From the NCBI RefSeq assembly GCF_003260205.1, contig NZ_QERF01000001.1, forward strand, positions 372,001-436,000: a stretch of 64,000 nt of DNA. Reading direction: 5' to 3'. This DNA comes from Winogradskyella tangerina. GTDB lineage: Bacteria > Bacteroidota > Bacteroidia > Flavobacteriales > Flavobacteriaceae. Below, piece after piece: positions 1 through 9,558 of this stretch (its first letter is position 1; every line of letters starts with the position of its first letter). The notes beneath the pieces are model-generated. The model was given only the letters and a program-made list of their open reading frames with translations. It had not been told where the DNA came from and made no database searches. The position numbers and the translations under genes are program-made.

Positions 1-431
1 ACGTAGATGGTAACCAAGGTTCTGATACCTCTGGAGATCATACTGATATCGACTTCCCAATGTTCAGATTGGCAGATGCCTACTTAATGTATGCTGAGAT
101 TGTAGCACGAGGTGCTGGTGGTGATGCCAATACTGCTGCTACTTATGTTAATATGCTAAGAGAGCGTGCTTATGGTAACACAAGTGGAAATATTTCTGCT
201 GGTGATATTACATTAGACTTTGTTCTTGATGAACGTGGAAGAGAATTATATTGGGAAGCTCACAGAAGAACTGACCTTATTAGATTTAATAGATTCTCTG
301 ACAACGGCATTTGGCAGTGGAAAGGAGGAGTACAACCAGGTACAACTACTGAATCATTTAGAGATATCATGCCTATTCCTGAAACAGATTTAGGCTTAAA
401 CACTAACTTAGAACAAAACCCTGGATACTAA
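1..431 (+). CDS. SusD/RagB-like outer-membrane glycan-binding lipoprotein, C-terminal part
   Basis: The reading frame is open from base 3 and stops with TAA at 429-431, so only the last ~142 residues are in the window. The visible part has the hallmarks of the SusD C-terminal domain: MFRLADAYLMYAEIV (the conserved 'RLAEayLmyAEa' helix), a VNMLRERAYG segment, LDERGRELYWEAHRRTDLIRF, and the ending IMPIPETDLGLNTNLEQNPGY typical of the family. SusD proteins sit on the outer membrane and hand oligosaccharides to a SusC TonB-dependent porin, whose gene should lie just upstream. The SusE-like gene follows after 24 bp, so they are probably co-transcribed. The neighbouring alpha-amylase suggests starch or maltodextrin as substrate; that is inference. 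Confidence 0.93.
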   Translation, partial: VDGNQGSDTSGDHTDIDFPMFRLADAYLMYAEIVARGAGGDANTAATYVNMLRERAYGNTSGNISAGDITLDFVLDERGRELYWEAHRRTDLIRFNRFSDNGIWQWKGGVQPGTTTESFRDIMPIPETDLGLNTNLEQNPGY

Positions 432-455
432 TCCAACAATTAATTAATAATAAAC

Positions 456-1790
456 ATGAAAAAATTATCAATTATAGGCCTTTTCATCTTTGCCTTAATA
501 AACTTTAACAGTTGTGAAATGGAAGATGACGTTGTTTTCACAACTCAAGACCCGGCTGGATTTGTATTCACCAACTCGACTTTAAATAGTTATTTATTAT
601 CACCATTAACATCAAGCAATTTAGGTGAGCGTTTTACTTGGGGCGCTGCTGATTTTGGTGTACCAACTAACGTTACTTACGAACTTCAAAGTTCTGCTGT
701 AGGTGACTTCTCTGATGCTGAAGTTGTAGCAACAACTATCGAAAACGAAGCTGCTATGACTATTGGTCAAATGATGAATGTGGCGATGGCAGCAGGTTTA
801 GATGCTGATCCAGATTCTCCTGCTCCAAATGTTGGAACAATCTCTGTAAGATTAAGAGCATTTGTAGGTGACGGTGGTCAGGAAGCATTTTCTGATGCAT
901 TAGTACTTAATGTTGAACTTTTAGAAGACACTGGCGGTGGCGGTGGTGGTATCACAATCGCTGAACTAGGAGTTGTAGGTTCTGGTTACAACAACTGGGG
1001 AGCATATGCTGATGGATTCTTCTACACTACTGATACTCCAGATGTATATGTAGCTTACGTTACATTAGTAGATGGTGAGATCAAGTTCAGATTAAATAAC
1101 GACTGGGGAACTAACTATGGAGGTTCTGGTGGAACTTTAGAATTAGATGGTGCTAACATTGCTGTAACTGCAGGTGACTACAGAATTACAGTTGATTTAG
1201 CTAACCTTACTTATGAAATTGAGGCCTATTCTTGGGGTGTTGTAGGATCTGCATTCAACGATTGGGGTGGTGCAGGACCAGATGGTAAATTCTACTATGA
1301 CTATACGACAAACACATTCAAAAAAGGTATCCGTTTAATGGATGGTGAAATGAAGGTTCGTTTCAACAACGATTGGGGATTAAACTATGGAGATACTGGA
1401 GCTGATGGAACTATCGATCAAGATGGTGACAATATTGCTGTATCTGCAGGTCACTACCTTTTAACTTTGGATTTAGTTAACGGAACAATCTCTATCGATG
1501 ACACAGCTAGTGTATTTGGTGTTGTAGGTTCTGGTTTTAACGACTGGGGTGGTGCAGGACCAGATTTCTCACTAACTGAAATCCAAGAAGGAGTTTACTA
1601 TGGAGATATAGTTACGCTTCTAGATGGTGAAATTAAGTTTAGAGCTAACAACGATTGGGGATTAAACTACGGTGACTCTGGTGCTGACGGTATCATTGAT
1701 CAAGATGGAGATAACATTCCTTCTACTGCTGGACCTGCAAGAGTATGGTTAGATCTTAACACTGGAGAATATTCAGTATTACAATTCTAA
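456..1790 (+). CDS. SusE/SusF-like starch-binding outer-membrane lipoprotein with three tandem repeats
   Basis: 444 residues. The N-terminus is a lipoprotein signal with Cys20 (INFNSC). Residues about 25-155 resemble the SusE outer-membrane domain (FTWGAADFGVPTNVTYELQSS). After a six-glycine linker (about 159-164) come three homologous modules of roughly 85-95 residues, each beginning GVVGSGYNNWG / GVVGSAFNDWGG / GVVGSGFNDWGG and each containing DGEIKFRLNNDWGTNYG or a close variant. These are the carbohydrate-binding modules of SusE/SusF-type proteins, which hold glycan at the cell surface and have no catalytic activity. Placement between SusD and a GH13 enzyme fits a starch locus. The second and third modules are most alike, consistent with recent internal duplication. 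Confidence 0.9.
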   Translation: MKKLSIIGLFIFALINFNSCEMEDDVVFTTQDPAGFVFTNSTLNSYLLSPLTSSNLGERFTWGAADFGVPTNVTYELQSSAVGDFSDAEVVATTIENEAAMTIGQMMNVAMAAGLDADPDSPAPNVGTISVRLRAFVGDGGQEAFSDALVLNVELLEDTGGGGGGITIAELGVVGSGYNNWGAYADGFFYTTDTPDVYVAYVTLVDGEIKFRLNNDWGTNYGGSGGTLELDGANIAVTAGDYRITVDLANLTYEIEAYSWGVVGSAFNDWGGAGPDGKFYYDYTTNTFKKGIRLMDGEMKVRFNNDWGLNYGDTGADGTIDQDGDNIAVSAGHYLLTLDLVNGTISIDDTASVFGVVGSGFNDWGGAGPDFSLTEIQEGVYYGDIVTLLDGEIKFRANNDWGLNYGDSGADGIIDQDGDNIPSTAGPARVWLDLNTGEYSVLQF

Positions 1791-1823
1791 TTTCAATCTC
1801 GTTTAAATGAGATAAGCTAATAT

Positions 1824-1858
1824 AAAAGGCATGTTGATTAATTGGCATGCCTTTTTTA
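1824..1858 (+). terminator. Rho-independent-type hairpin between susE-like gene and amylase
   Basis: AAAAGGCATG at 1824-1833 pairs with CATGCCTTTT at 1846-1855, followed by a short T run. It lies 34 bp after the SusE stop and directly before the amylase start, so it may separate the two genes or attenuate read-through. It also shows that the upstream ATG at 1847 (inside the 3' arm) is not the amylase start. Confidence 0.7.
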
Positions 1859-1870
1859 CAAAAAAATGTT

Positions 1871-4759
1871 ATGAATAAAATTTTACCTTTTCTTATTACC
1901 TTCGTTACGTTTGGAGCGTTCGCTCAACAACAGACTGTAGCCTATGAAATTGATCCGTGTACCTTTACGGAAGGTGAATCCGTGACTATTACCTTCGATG
2001 GTGCTTCAATAGATGAAGCGGCCTGGGGAGTTAATAATAACCAGCTCTTTTTATGGGCATGGTCATTCGATACTAATGATCAGAATATACAAGATTGTCC
2101 TACTAATGGATCGTGGACAAATTCTAGTAGTTCTAATATGCTAACATATAATGGTGGTGCAGATGAATACAGCATCACGATTGTACCTACTACTTTTTAT
2201 GGTAGAACAAACATCGGTAGAATCGGTTTTTTAGTGAAAGCACAAGACGGTTCTGGCGATAAAAAAACACAAGATATTATTGCTGAAGTTGGAGAAAGTA
2301 ATTTTCAGATTAACAGATCTGCTCCTACCAGCAACACAGTTTTAATTGATTCTGGAGATACTGTAGATATCGTTGCTGAAAATACATGTGGTAACGCTAA
2401 TTATGTTTTAAAAGCCAACGGTGTTACAATTTCAACACAGAACAATACAACTAGTTTTAGCTATTCAGACACAAACATCACCGTAAATAAAAACTACGAA
2501 TTAGTAGTTACAGTTGGTGCTGACGAAAAAACTGAACAGTTTACAGCATTATTGAATCATAATACAACGTTCGAAATAATGCCGGAAGATTATGAAGATG
2601 GTATTAATTACGACCCTAACGATCCAACAACAGCTACATTAGTTTTATACGCCTTAAATAAGGATTTTGTATATGTAGCAGGAAGTTTCAACAACTGGCA
2701 GCCAACAAGTGCTTATGCCATGAAGAGAGACTTTACCAGAAATAATCGTTTCTGGATTACCCTTACAGGTTTAACTCCAGGACAGATAGAAACTTATCAG
2801 TATTGGGCAGTTGATGAAAATCCAATCCCAAATTCTCCAGCCTTAGTTAAAACAGCAGATCCTTACTCAACATTGGTTTTATCACCATTTGATGATCCTT
2901 TTATCCCTTCAGAATCATATCCTAATTTACCAACTTATCCAGATGGACAAGAGCGTGAAGTGACCGTATTACAAACAGGTCAGACTCCATATGATTGGCA
3001 AGTGACTAATTTTCAAAAACCGAAAAAAGAAGATCTAATCATTTATGAGGTACTCATTAGAGATTTCGATAGCGGAAGAAACTACCAAGATCTTATCGAT
3101 CGTATCGACTATTTTAAAAATCTTAATGTGAATGCTATTCAGCTTATGCCTGTAATGGAATATGAAGGCAATGAAAGCTGGGGTTATAATACCTCATTCC
3201 ACATGGCATTAGATAAGTTCTACGGAACTGAAGACAAGTTCAAAGAATTTGTTGATCTATGCCATCAAAATGGAATTGCAGTTATCTTAGATTTAGCTAT
3301 TAACCATGCATTCGGCAGAAACCCTATGGTTCGCTTATGGATGGATGACGCTGATGGCGATGGATGGGGAGGACCAAGTTCTGAAAACCCTTACTTCAAT
3401 ACAGTACCATTACATAGCTACAATGTAGGTTCTGATTATGACCATTCTAATTCATTCACAAGAGCCTATACTAAACGTGTAGTTAAGCATTGGGTTGAAG
3501 AATTCAAAATTGATGGTATTCGTTGGGATCTTACCAAAGGATTTACTCAAAACTGTAGTGCTAATGATGAAGGTTGCACCAATGGTTACCAACAGGACCG
3601 TGTAGACGTTCTAAGAGAATATGCTGACTACTCTTGGTCTTTAGATCCTAATCATTATGTAATTTTTGAGCACCTAGGAAGTGAAAATGAAGAGAAAGAA
3701 TGGGCAAACTACCGTTTTAACGAAGGTAAAGGAATTATGATGTGGGGTAAAATGACAGACCCTTACAATGAACTTACTATGGGACAGAACGGTAACAAAA
3801 ACATAAATGGTATCGGACATAAGTCTAGAGCTTCTTTCCAAGGCCCAAGAGTTGTAGGTTATCCTGAAAGTCATGACGAAGAGCGTTTAATGTATAAGAA
3901 TCTTGCATTCGGTAACACTAGTAATGGTGGTCATAATGTTCAAAATCTAAATACGGCGTTATCAAGAATGTCTGCTCTTGCCGCTGTATCTGTTATGGTA
4001 CCAGGTCCAAAAATGATTTGGCATTTTGGAGAACTCGGTATGGAGAATTCGATATTTACTTGTACAAACGGTACAACTAATTTCCCAGGTGATAGTGATG
4101 GTAATGGCGACTGTAAATTAGACACTAAGCCACAACCACAATGGACTAATAACTGGTTAACAGATGCTATTAGAGGTCAGGTATACCAAGACTGGGCTAA
4201 TCTTCACTTGCTAAAAACTGAGGAGCCAGTGTTTGAAGGCGACTATAACATGACTTCTGGTGATTTTACACCACGAATCGACATTTTTGATACCAGTATT
4301 CCAACAAATGAGCTGAGAAATGTGATCATTCTAGCCAACTTTGACGTAACTACTAGAAGTGTAAGTACAAACTTCCCAGGAGGCGTAACGTCAACTTGGT
4401 ACGACTTAATGGATCCAACTGGAAATACAACTGTAGACAATTCTACAACATCGCTTTCAATTCCGGCAGGTCAATTTAGAATATTAGGAAATCAGCCTTC
4501 AAATGTGTTAAGTGTTGCTGATGAAACCTTCTCTAATTTCACAATTTATCCTAATCCAACGCGCACATCATTTAGTGTTAGCACTAATGTTTCAAACGTT
4601 GAGATTTATGATCTAACAGGAAAAATGGTGAAAGCATATCAAGGTGATTTTACAAGAACAGATGCATTCGATATTTCTAGTCTAAATACAGGAATGTATA
4701 TCGTAAAAGTTGAAAATGATAGTAACCAAACTATGACAACTAAGTTAGTCAAGCTCTAA
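1871..4759 (+). CDS. Secreted GH13 alpha-amylase with type IX sorting domain
   Basis: I start this at ATG 1871 rather than 1847: the earlier ATG lies in a terminator arm, while MNKILPFLITFVTFGAFAQ is a clean signal peptide. That gives 962 residues. An N-terminal region with E-set/CBM48-like sequence (FVYVAGSFNNWQPTSAYAM, about 260-280) precedes the GH13 barrel. All four GH13 regions are visible: VILDLAINHAFG (region I), DGIRWDLTKGF with nucleophile Asp553, VIFEHLG with acid/base Glu600, and YPESHDEERL with His668-Asp669. The last ~75 residues (FTIYPNPTRTSFSVS ... GMYIVKVENDSN ... TKLVKL) are a type A Por secretion (T9SS) sorting domain, so the enzyme is exported and probably anchored outside. 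It should cleave alpha-1,4-glucans and feed the SusD/SusE binding proteins encoded just upstream. Confidence 0.92.
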   Translation: MNKILPFLITFVTFGAFAQQQTVAYEIDPCTFTEGESVTITFDGASIDEAAWGVNNNQLFLWAWSFDTNDQNIQDCPTNGSWTNSSSSNMLTYNGGADEYSITIVPTTFYGRTNIGRIGFLVKAQDGSGDKKTQDIIAEVGESNFQINRSAPTSNTVLIDSGDTVDIVAENTCGNANYVLKANGVTISTQNNTTSFSYSDTNITVNKNYELVVTVGADEKTEQFTALLNHNTTFEIMPEDYEDGINYDPNDPTTATLVLYALNKDFVYVAGSFNNWQPTSAYAMKRDFTRNNRFWITLTGLTPGQIETYQYWAVDENPIPNSPALVKTADPYSTLVLSPFDDPFIPSESYPNLPTYPDGQEREVTVLQTGQTPYDWQVTNFQKPKKEDLIIYEVLIRDFDSGRNYQDLIDRIDYFKNLNVNAIQLMPVMEYEGNESWGYNTSFHMALDKFYGTEDKFKEFVDLCHQNGIAVILDLAINHAFGRNPMVRLWMDDADGDGWGGPSSENPYFNTVPLHSYNVGSDYDHSNSFTRAYTKRVVKHWVEEFKIDGIRWDLTKGFTQNCSANDEGCTNGYQQDRVDVLREYADYSWSLDPNHYVIFEHLGSENEEKEWANYRFNEGKGIMMWGKMTDPYNELTMGQNGNKNINGIGHKSRASFQGPRVVGYPESHDEERLMYKNLAFGNTSNGGHNVQNLNTALSRMSALAAVSVMVPGPKMIWHFGELGMENSIFTCTNGTTNFPGDSDGNGDCKLDTKPQPQWTNNWLTDAIRGQVYQDWANLHLLKTEEPVFEGDYNMTSGDFTPRIDIFDTSIPTNELRNVIILANFDVTTRSVSTNFPGGVTSTWYDLMDPTGNTTVDNSTTSLSIPAGQFRILGNQPSNVLSVADETFSNFTIYPNPTRTSFSVSTNVSNVEIYDLTGKMVKAYQGDFTRTDAFDISSLNTGMYIVKVENDSNQTMTTKLVKL

Positions 4760-4780
4760 TTATAAAGTGTTATTTGAGCT

Positions 4781-4813
4781 AAAAAAGGCTTCTCAGTGAG
4801 AAGCCTTTTTTTT
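4781..4813. terminator. Bidirectional terminator between amylase and galT
   Basis: AAAAAAGGCTTCTC (4781-4794), loop AGT, GAGAAGCCTTTTTTTT (4798-4813): A tract and T tract on either side of an 8-bp GC-containing stem, so it can end transcripts from both convergent genes. Confidence 0.85.
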
Positions 4814-5831
4814 ATAGTAATTCTTTCAAAGTTTGTGCAGCAGATTCGGCTGTTATATCACGCTGTGGACTTGCAAACATCTCATAGCCTACCATAAACT
4901 TCTTCACAGTGGCACTCCTTAAAAGAGGTGGATAAAAACTCATATGCCAATGCCAATGTTCATGGTTTGAATTATTTGTCGGCGCTTGATGTATTCCGCT
5001 TGAATACGGAAATGAACAGTTAAACAGCTTATCGTACACCTTAGTAACGACTGAAATTACCTCCGCAAATTGAATGGTCTCAGTTGGTTTTATCTCAGTG
5101 ATATTTGTTTGATGTGCCTTGGGTAGAATCATAATTTCATAAGGCCATATCGCCCAGAATGGCACCAATGCTACAAAGGATTCGTTCTGAAATACAATCC
5201 GATGATTAAGCTTCAATTCTTGATCTAAATAAGCCGCCAACATTGATTTTTTATTGCTTTTGAAATAATTCAGTTGGCTCCTATCCTTTTTAATCACCTC
5301 ATTTGGTAAACTATGCTGACTCCATATCTGTCCGTGCGGATGCGGATTACTGCATCCCATTATTTCACCCTTATTCTCAAAGATCTGAACATAATTAATG
5401 AAGTCATTCTGACCCAGATTTTCATACTCCGTTTGCCACGCCAAAATCACTTTTTCAATATCTTCTTTAGACATTTGTGCCAGGCTCTTAGAATGATCAG
5501 GGCTAAAACAAACAACTTTACATATTCCGGTTTCGGTTTCGGCTTTTATAAGACCATCATTGAAACTTTCTTTTTCTGTATGTTGCGTGAGGGCTGCAAA
5601 ATCATTTTCAAATATAAAAACGTCAGTATATTTAGGATTTACAGCGCCATTAGCTCTAGTGTTTCCAGGACATAAATAACAATTGGGGTCGTACGTTGGT
5701 CTTTCACCTTTAGCTTGCTCCTCTTGTTTGCCTTGCCATGGTCGTTTTGTTCGGTGAGGCGATACCAACACCCATTCTTCGGTAAGAATATTAAAACGTC
5801 TGTGTGATAAATTATTTAGGAATGATTTCAT
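4812..5831 (-). CDS. galT: Galactose-1-phosphate uridylyltransferase
   Basis: 339 residues, a normal GalT length. It swaps UMP between UDP-glucose and galactose-1-phosphate in the Leloir pathway (cytoplasm). The active-site motif NPHPHGQ is present with His164 and the nucleophile His166. The N-terminal FNILTEEWVLVSPHRTKRPWQG, a zinc-site-like CYLCPGN segment and the C-terminal HEHWHWHMSFYPPLL all match the family. It is the last gene of the galactose operon, starting 4 bp after galK, and ends inside the bidirectional terminator shared with the amylase. Confidence 0.97.
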   Translation of the reverse strand: MKSFLNNLSHRRFNILTEEWVLVSPHRTKRPWQGKQEEQAKGERPTYDPNCYLCPGNTRANGAVNPKYTDVFIFENDFAALTQHTEKESFNDGLIKAETETGICKVVCFSPDHSKSLAQMSKEDIEKVILAWQTEYENLGQNDFINYVQIFENKGEIMGCSNPHPHGQIWSQHSLPNEVIKKDRSQLNYFKSNKKSMLAAYLDQELKLNHRIVFQNESFVALVPFWAIWPYEIMILPKAHQTNITEIKPTETIQFAEVISVVTKVYDKLFNCSFPYSSGIHQAPTNNSNHEHWHWHMSFYPPLLRSATVKKFMVGYEMFASPQRDITAESAAQTLKELL

Positions 5832-5835
5832 ATGC

Positions 5836-6987
5836 TTACATTTTTACTACTCGGGTACCATCACTTAATTTCACTTTATGAATACTGCAGGTTCTATCAA
5901 ACTTCCGTTGATATAAATTTGAAATTGATTTTTGAAATTCTTCCGAATTCGATTTCAATACCAAATTAATGGTACAGCCTCCAAATCCACCGCCAACCAT
6001 CCGAGCTCCAACTACATAATTCATTTGCTTTGCTTCTTCAATTAAGAAATCGAGCTCCTTGCAACTTACTTGATACATTGTACTTTGACCATGATGTGAC
6101 AGATATAGTAATTGGCCAACTTGCTCAATATCATTTTGCTTCAACAACTTTTTGCATTCTACAACGCGATCATTCTCCTCAAGGACATAAAGCCCTTTTT
6201 GATAATCGGCATTGGAAATTTTAGATTTTAGCGTTTCAAGTTCTTCAAAAGTGACGTCGCGCAAGGATAATTTATTTAATTGGTGTGCAATTTTATGGCA
6301 GACCTCGTAGCGTTCATTATAGGCACTTTCCGCCAGGGCGTGCTTCACGTTTGAATTTACCAAAAGGATATCATAGGCATTGAGATCGATAAATACTGGT
6401 TCAGATTGAAGCGATTCACAATCTAAAAATAAAGCGTGGTCTTCTACACCAAACATACTTGCAAACTGATCCATAATACCACATTTAACACCAACATAAT
6501 TGTGTTCTGCTTTTTGCGACACATGGATGAGTTCCATTTTAGACAACCCTAGTTGAAACAATTCATTTAATCCAAAAACCAAACTATTTTCTAGAGCTGC
6601 AGACGATGACAAACCAGATCCTACAGGAATATCGCCTTTAAACACACAATTAAAATTAGTGATGTTCGGATTGACCTTCATTAGTTCAGCGATAACGCCG
6701 ATAATGTAGTTTTTCCAGGTTGGTGCTTCAATTCGATTGAGATTTTTAAGATCAACTTCTAAAGTCTCCTTCATATCTACTGAAACAATAGTTGAATGCG
6801 CATTTTCACTTTTACTGATCATTAAAGCAATCCCTTTATCTATGGCAGCAGGAAACACAAAGCCATTATTATAATCGGTATGTTCACCTATCAGATTAAT
6901 TCTACCTGGTGAAAAAACCATAAGTGCTTCACCTTCAAACTCAGCTTGAAATTTTTCTTTAACAGTATGTATTAATTCATAATTCAT
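5836..6987 (-). CDS. galK: Galactokinase
   Basis: 383 residues when started at the ATG at 6987. A longer in-frame start at 7059 would add an unlikely Cys-rich 24-residue extension (CNCCFCNCHLCLF) that overlaps the transporter gene; the chosen ATG overlaps the transporter stop as ATGA, the common translational-coupling arrangement. GHMP-kinase motifs are clear: GRINLIGEHTDYNNGFVFP (galactokinase signature), PVGSGLSSSAALE (ATP-binding loop) and GARMVGGGFGGC. It phosphorylates alpha-galactose at C1, taking sugar from the symporter and GalM and passing it to GalT. Confidence 0.97.
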   Translation of the reverse strand: MNYELIHTVKEKFQAEFEGEALMVFSPGRINLIGEHTDYNNGFVFPAAIDKGIALMISKSENAHSTIVSVDMKETLEVDLKNLNRIEAPTWKNYIIGVIAELMKVNPNITNFNCVFKGDIPVGSGLSSSAALENSLVFGLNELFQLGLSKMELIHVSQKAEHNYVGVKCGIMDQFASMFGVEDHALFLDCESLQSEPVFIDLNAYDILLVNSNVKHALAESAYNERYEVCHKIAHQLNKLSLRDVTFEELETLKSKISNADYQKGLYVLEENDRVVECKKLLKQNDIEQVGQLLYLSHHGQSTMYQVSCKELDFLIEEAKQMNYVVGARMVGGGFGGCTINLVLKSNSEEFQKSISNLYQRKFDRTCSIHKVKLSDGTRVVKM

Positions 6988-8633
6988 CAGGCGAAATAGA
7001 CATAAATGGCAATTACAAAAACAACAATTGCAATACTTGCGGTCTTCACATATTTCCAAGGTGTAATATCAACTTGCTCCGTGTAGGTCATTTCAAATGG
7101 TTCAGATTTTGGTCGAAGCTTACCAATAATGAGCATGATGATTATGTTGAGCACAAATAGAATAGCCATAATATCCAAGAAGTGCGGATAGGCCTTTGCT
7201 TCAACCAGTGCTAATGCCGATTCAGAGGTGATGCCACTAGACTTGGCCTTATCCAAAGCCTTTTCTACAAAATAAGGTTGCAAAAAGAACTGACTGATTA
7301 TGTAAAATAAACATCCTGTAATGAGTCCGATCTTAGCAGCAATAGCCGGAACGCGCTTAGTGAAATAGCCAACAACAATGATCGTTAAAATAGGTATACT
7401 ATAAATACCGTTGACCTCTTGAAGGTAATCGAACAAGCTTCCGGCATTTTCTATCAATGGGGCGATAAACATAGATAGAAAGGCCAAAACAATTCCGAAT
7501 ATCTTGCCGTATTTCACTGTGGTTTTATCATCAGCTTCTTTATTGATATGTTGCTTGTAAACGTCTAAGCCAAAAAGTGTAACTGAACTATTCAACACAC
7601 TATTGAATGAACTCAAAATAGCACCGAACAATACAGCAGCAAAAAAGCCAACCCATGCATCGGGTAAAACTCTTTTTACTAGAGCCGGATAAGCATCATC
7701 ACCATTTTCGAGCTGACCATCAAAAACGTAAAACGCAATTAATCCTGGCAAAACCACAATAATTGGTCCCAGTATTTTTATAAATGAAGCCAACAGCAAT
7801 CCCTTCTGGCCTTCTTTAAGATCCTTTGCGCCTAATGCCCTTTGAATTATTTGCTGATTGGTGCCCCAATAAAACAGCTGAACCAACATCATCCCGGTAA
7901 AAATGGTATAAAATGGCACAGGATCGGTGAGGCTTCCTGTTGATTTAAATTTTTCAGGGTTCTCGTTGGTGAGAATCGCTAATCCGTCAAACATATTCCC
8001 GTCACCAATTAACATCAAACCAAAAACAGGAATTAAAAGACCACCAACTAAAAGCCCTATGGCATTTATGGAATCTGAAACGGCTACCGCCTTCAAACCT
8101 CCAAAAATGGCATACACAGAACCTACAATTCCGATACCCCAAATACAAATTCGTAAGGCTACTGATTTTGAGACGCCCAACAACTCTGGCACATCAAACA
8201 TGCCACTTAACGCAATGGAGCCCGAGTATAAAATAATTGGCAAAAGTACCACTACATAACCAGTTAAAAAAAGTACTGAGGTTATGGTTTTTGTTGAAGT
8301 ATCAAATCGATCCATTAAGAATTGCGGCACAGTTGTTATACCACCTTTTAGATATCGAGGTAATAAATAAATCGCAGTAACAACCATGGCAATGGCAGCA
8401 AGTGTTTCCCAAACCATAACTGAGAGGCCACTTTCATAGGCCGAACCATTTAAACCAACAATCTGCTCTGTTGAAAGATTAGTTAAAAGCAGCGACCCTG
8501 CTATAACACCAGCTGTTAAACTTCGACCTCCAAGAAAATATCCGTCTAAGGTCGACTCTTTGGTTGATCTTGTTTTGAGATATGAAATCACAGCGACAAA
8601 AAGTGTAAATCCGATAAAGGCTAAAATCTGCAT
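6987..8633 (-). CDS. Sodium:solute symporter (SSS/SGLT type), probable galactose importer
   Basis: 548 residues with about 14 hydrophobic segments, the size of vSGLT-type sodium/galactose symporters. Family features visible: LLTNLSTEQIVGLNGSAYE near the second helix, VYAIFGGLKAVAVSD, FYWGTNQQIIQRALGAKD (aligned with the vSGLT 'YYWGFNQYIIQR' sugar-site helix, keeping the Asn), and SFIKILGPIIVVLPG with the conserved Lys. It lies between galM and galK in a tightly packed operon, which makes galactose the likely substrate; glucose or other hexoses remain possible. Inner membrane. Confidence 0.92.
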   Translation of the reverse strand: MQILAFIGFTLFVAVISYLKTRSTKESTLDGYFLGGRSLTAGVIAGSLLLTNLSTEQIVGLNGSAYESGLSVMVWETLAAIAMVVTAIYLLPRYLKGGITTVPQFLMDRFDTSTKTITSVLFLTGYVVVLLPIILYSGSIALSGMFDVPELLGVSKSVALRICIWGIGIVGSVYAIFGGLKAVAVSDSINAIGLLVGGLLIPVFGLMLIGDGNMFDGLAILTNENPEKFKSTGSLTDPVPFYTIFTGMMLVQLFYWGTNQQIIQRALGAKDLKEGQKGLLLASFIKILGPIIVVLPGLIAFYVFDGQLENGDDAYPALVKRVLPDAWVGFFAAVLFGAILSSFNSVLNSSVTLFGLDVYKQHINKEADDKTTVKYGKIFGIVLAFLSMFIAPLIENAGSLFDYLQEVNGIYSIPILTIIVVGYFTKRVPAIAAKIGLITGCLFYIISQFFLQPYFVEKALDKAKSSGITSESALALVEAKAYPHFLDIMAILFVLNIIIMLIIGKLRPKSEPFEMTYTEQVDITPWKYVKTASIAIVVFVIAIYVYFA

Positions 8634-8646
8634 GGTTTATGATTTA

Positions 8647-9558
8647 TTATTTTTTATTCTGAATAAGACTAGTAATAGCTAAGCTCCATTCCTTTTGGTA
8701 GTTCTTGTTGGGCGCTAGTTCTTTTAGTCCGATCTTATGATTGAAGCTATCCGAAATTCCGACCATGGGTTCAATAGCTATTGCGTTAGATTCTTTAGGT
8801 GTGAAAATCTGCAAGTAGTTATCATCTCCAACTGTTTGAATTTTCACTTTATACATTGGAGTAACGAATTCCGCCATATTTGATGAAACCTCATAAACAT
8901 CATCGAGTACCACATCACCTAATTGTAACTTAAGCGCTTCATTCAATATACTTTTTCCAGTAACAATCCCACGATCATCTACCACAAATTTATTTATTGC
9001 ATGAAACTTCAAATAGCTTTCTGAAATCTTAGTACTCTTGAAATAGGGATGCCAACCTAGAGTAAACGGAAAAGTGTTTTCTCCTACATTTTTAATGTTG
9101 AATTTTAGTTTAAGCCCAAAATCACTTAAAACATAGGTGAATTCTATTAAATATCTGAAGGGAAATCCTGACGCAAATTCCTGATTTTCATAACTCAATG
9201 CAACTAAGCCATGACTTTCCTTTTCTTCTCTTTTTCCTATTGAAAACAACTGATCATAAACCAATCCATGAATAGCATTTTGATTTAACCCTTCGTTACG
9301 AGGCAATTCGTAATGGTTATTTTTGAAACTGTACATGCCGTCTTTAATCCGATTTGCAAAAGGGAACAAAATTGCCGCCGCAAAGTTTTCAGAATACGAC
9401 GTCGTTTCAAGATCTGAAATAATAATATGGCCTTGATGCTTGAATAAGGTCACCCTACCTCCTTCGTTCAAATTAATGGTCAACTGATTACTTTTATCTG
9501 CATTTTCTAGTACGATAAAATCTGACCCATTAGATTTAAATTCTTGAATTTGATACAT
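8647..9558 (-). CDS. galM: Aldose 1-epimerase (mutarotase)
   Basis: 303 residues. Converts beta- to alpha-galactose so that GalK can use it. The aldose-epimerase landmarks are QNAIHGLVYD, LGWHPYFK (catalytic His) and AIEPMVGISDSFN (catalytic Glu). It starts on the base right after the stop of the GntR gene (no gap), and the symporter follows after 13 bp, so it is certainly within the galactose operon. No signal peptide, so it is cytoplasmic. Confidence 0.93.
   Translation of the reverse strand: MYQIQEFKSNGSDFIVLENADKSNQLTINLNEGGRVTLFKHQGHIIISDLETTSYSENFAAAILFPFANRIKDGMYSFKNNHYELPRNEGLNQNAIHGLVYDQLFSIGKREEKESHGLVALSYENQEFASGFPFRYLIEFTYVLSDFGLKLKFNIKNVGENTFPFTLGWHPYFKSTKISESYLKFHAINKFVVDDRGIVTGKSILNEALKLQLGDVVLDDVYEVSSNMAEFVTPMYKVKIQTVGDDNYLQIFTPKESNAIAIEPMVGISDSFNHKIGLKELAPNKNYQKEWSLAITSLIQNKK

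Noticed and set aside
1847-1870. Longer amylase start at ATG 1847
   Set aside because: The codon is within a terminator hairpin arm and would put eight extra residues before a good signal peptide starting at 1871.
5313-5675. 120-residue open frame antisense to galT
   Set aside because: It is a shadow of galT, which has all family motifs; the product shows no family signature.
6988-7059. 24-residue N-terminal extension of galactokinase rich in Cys
   Set aside because: It overlaps the symporter gene and lacks any homology; the ATG at 6987 overlaps the symporter stop as ATGA and gives a standard GalK.
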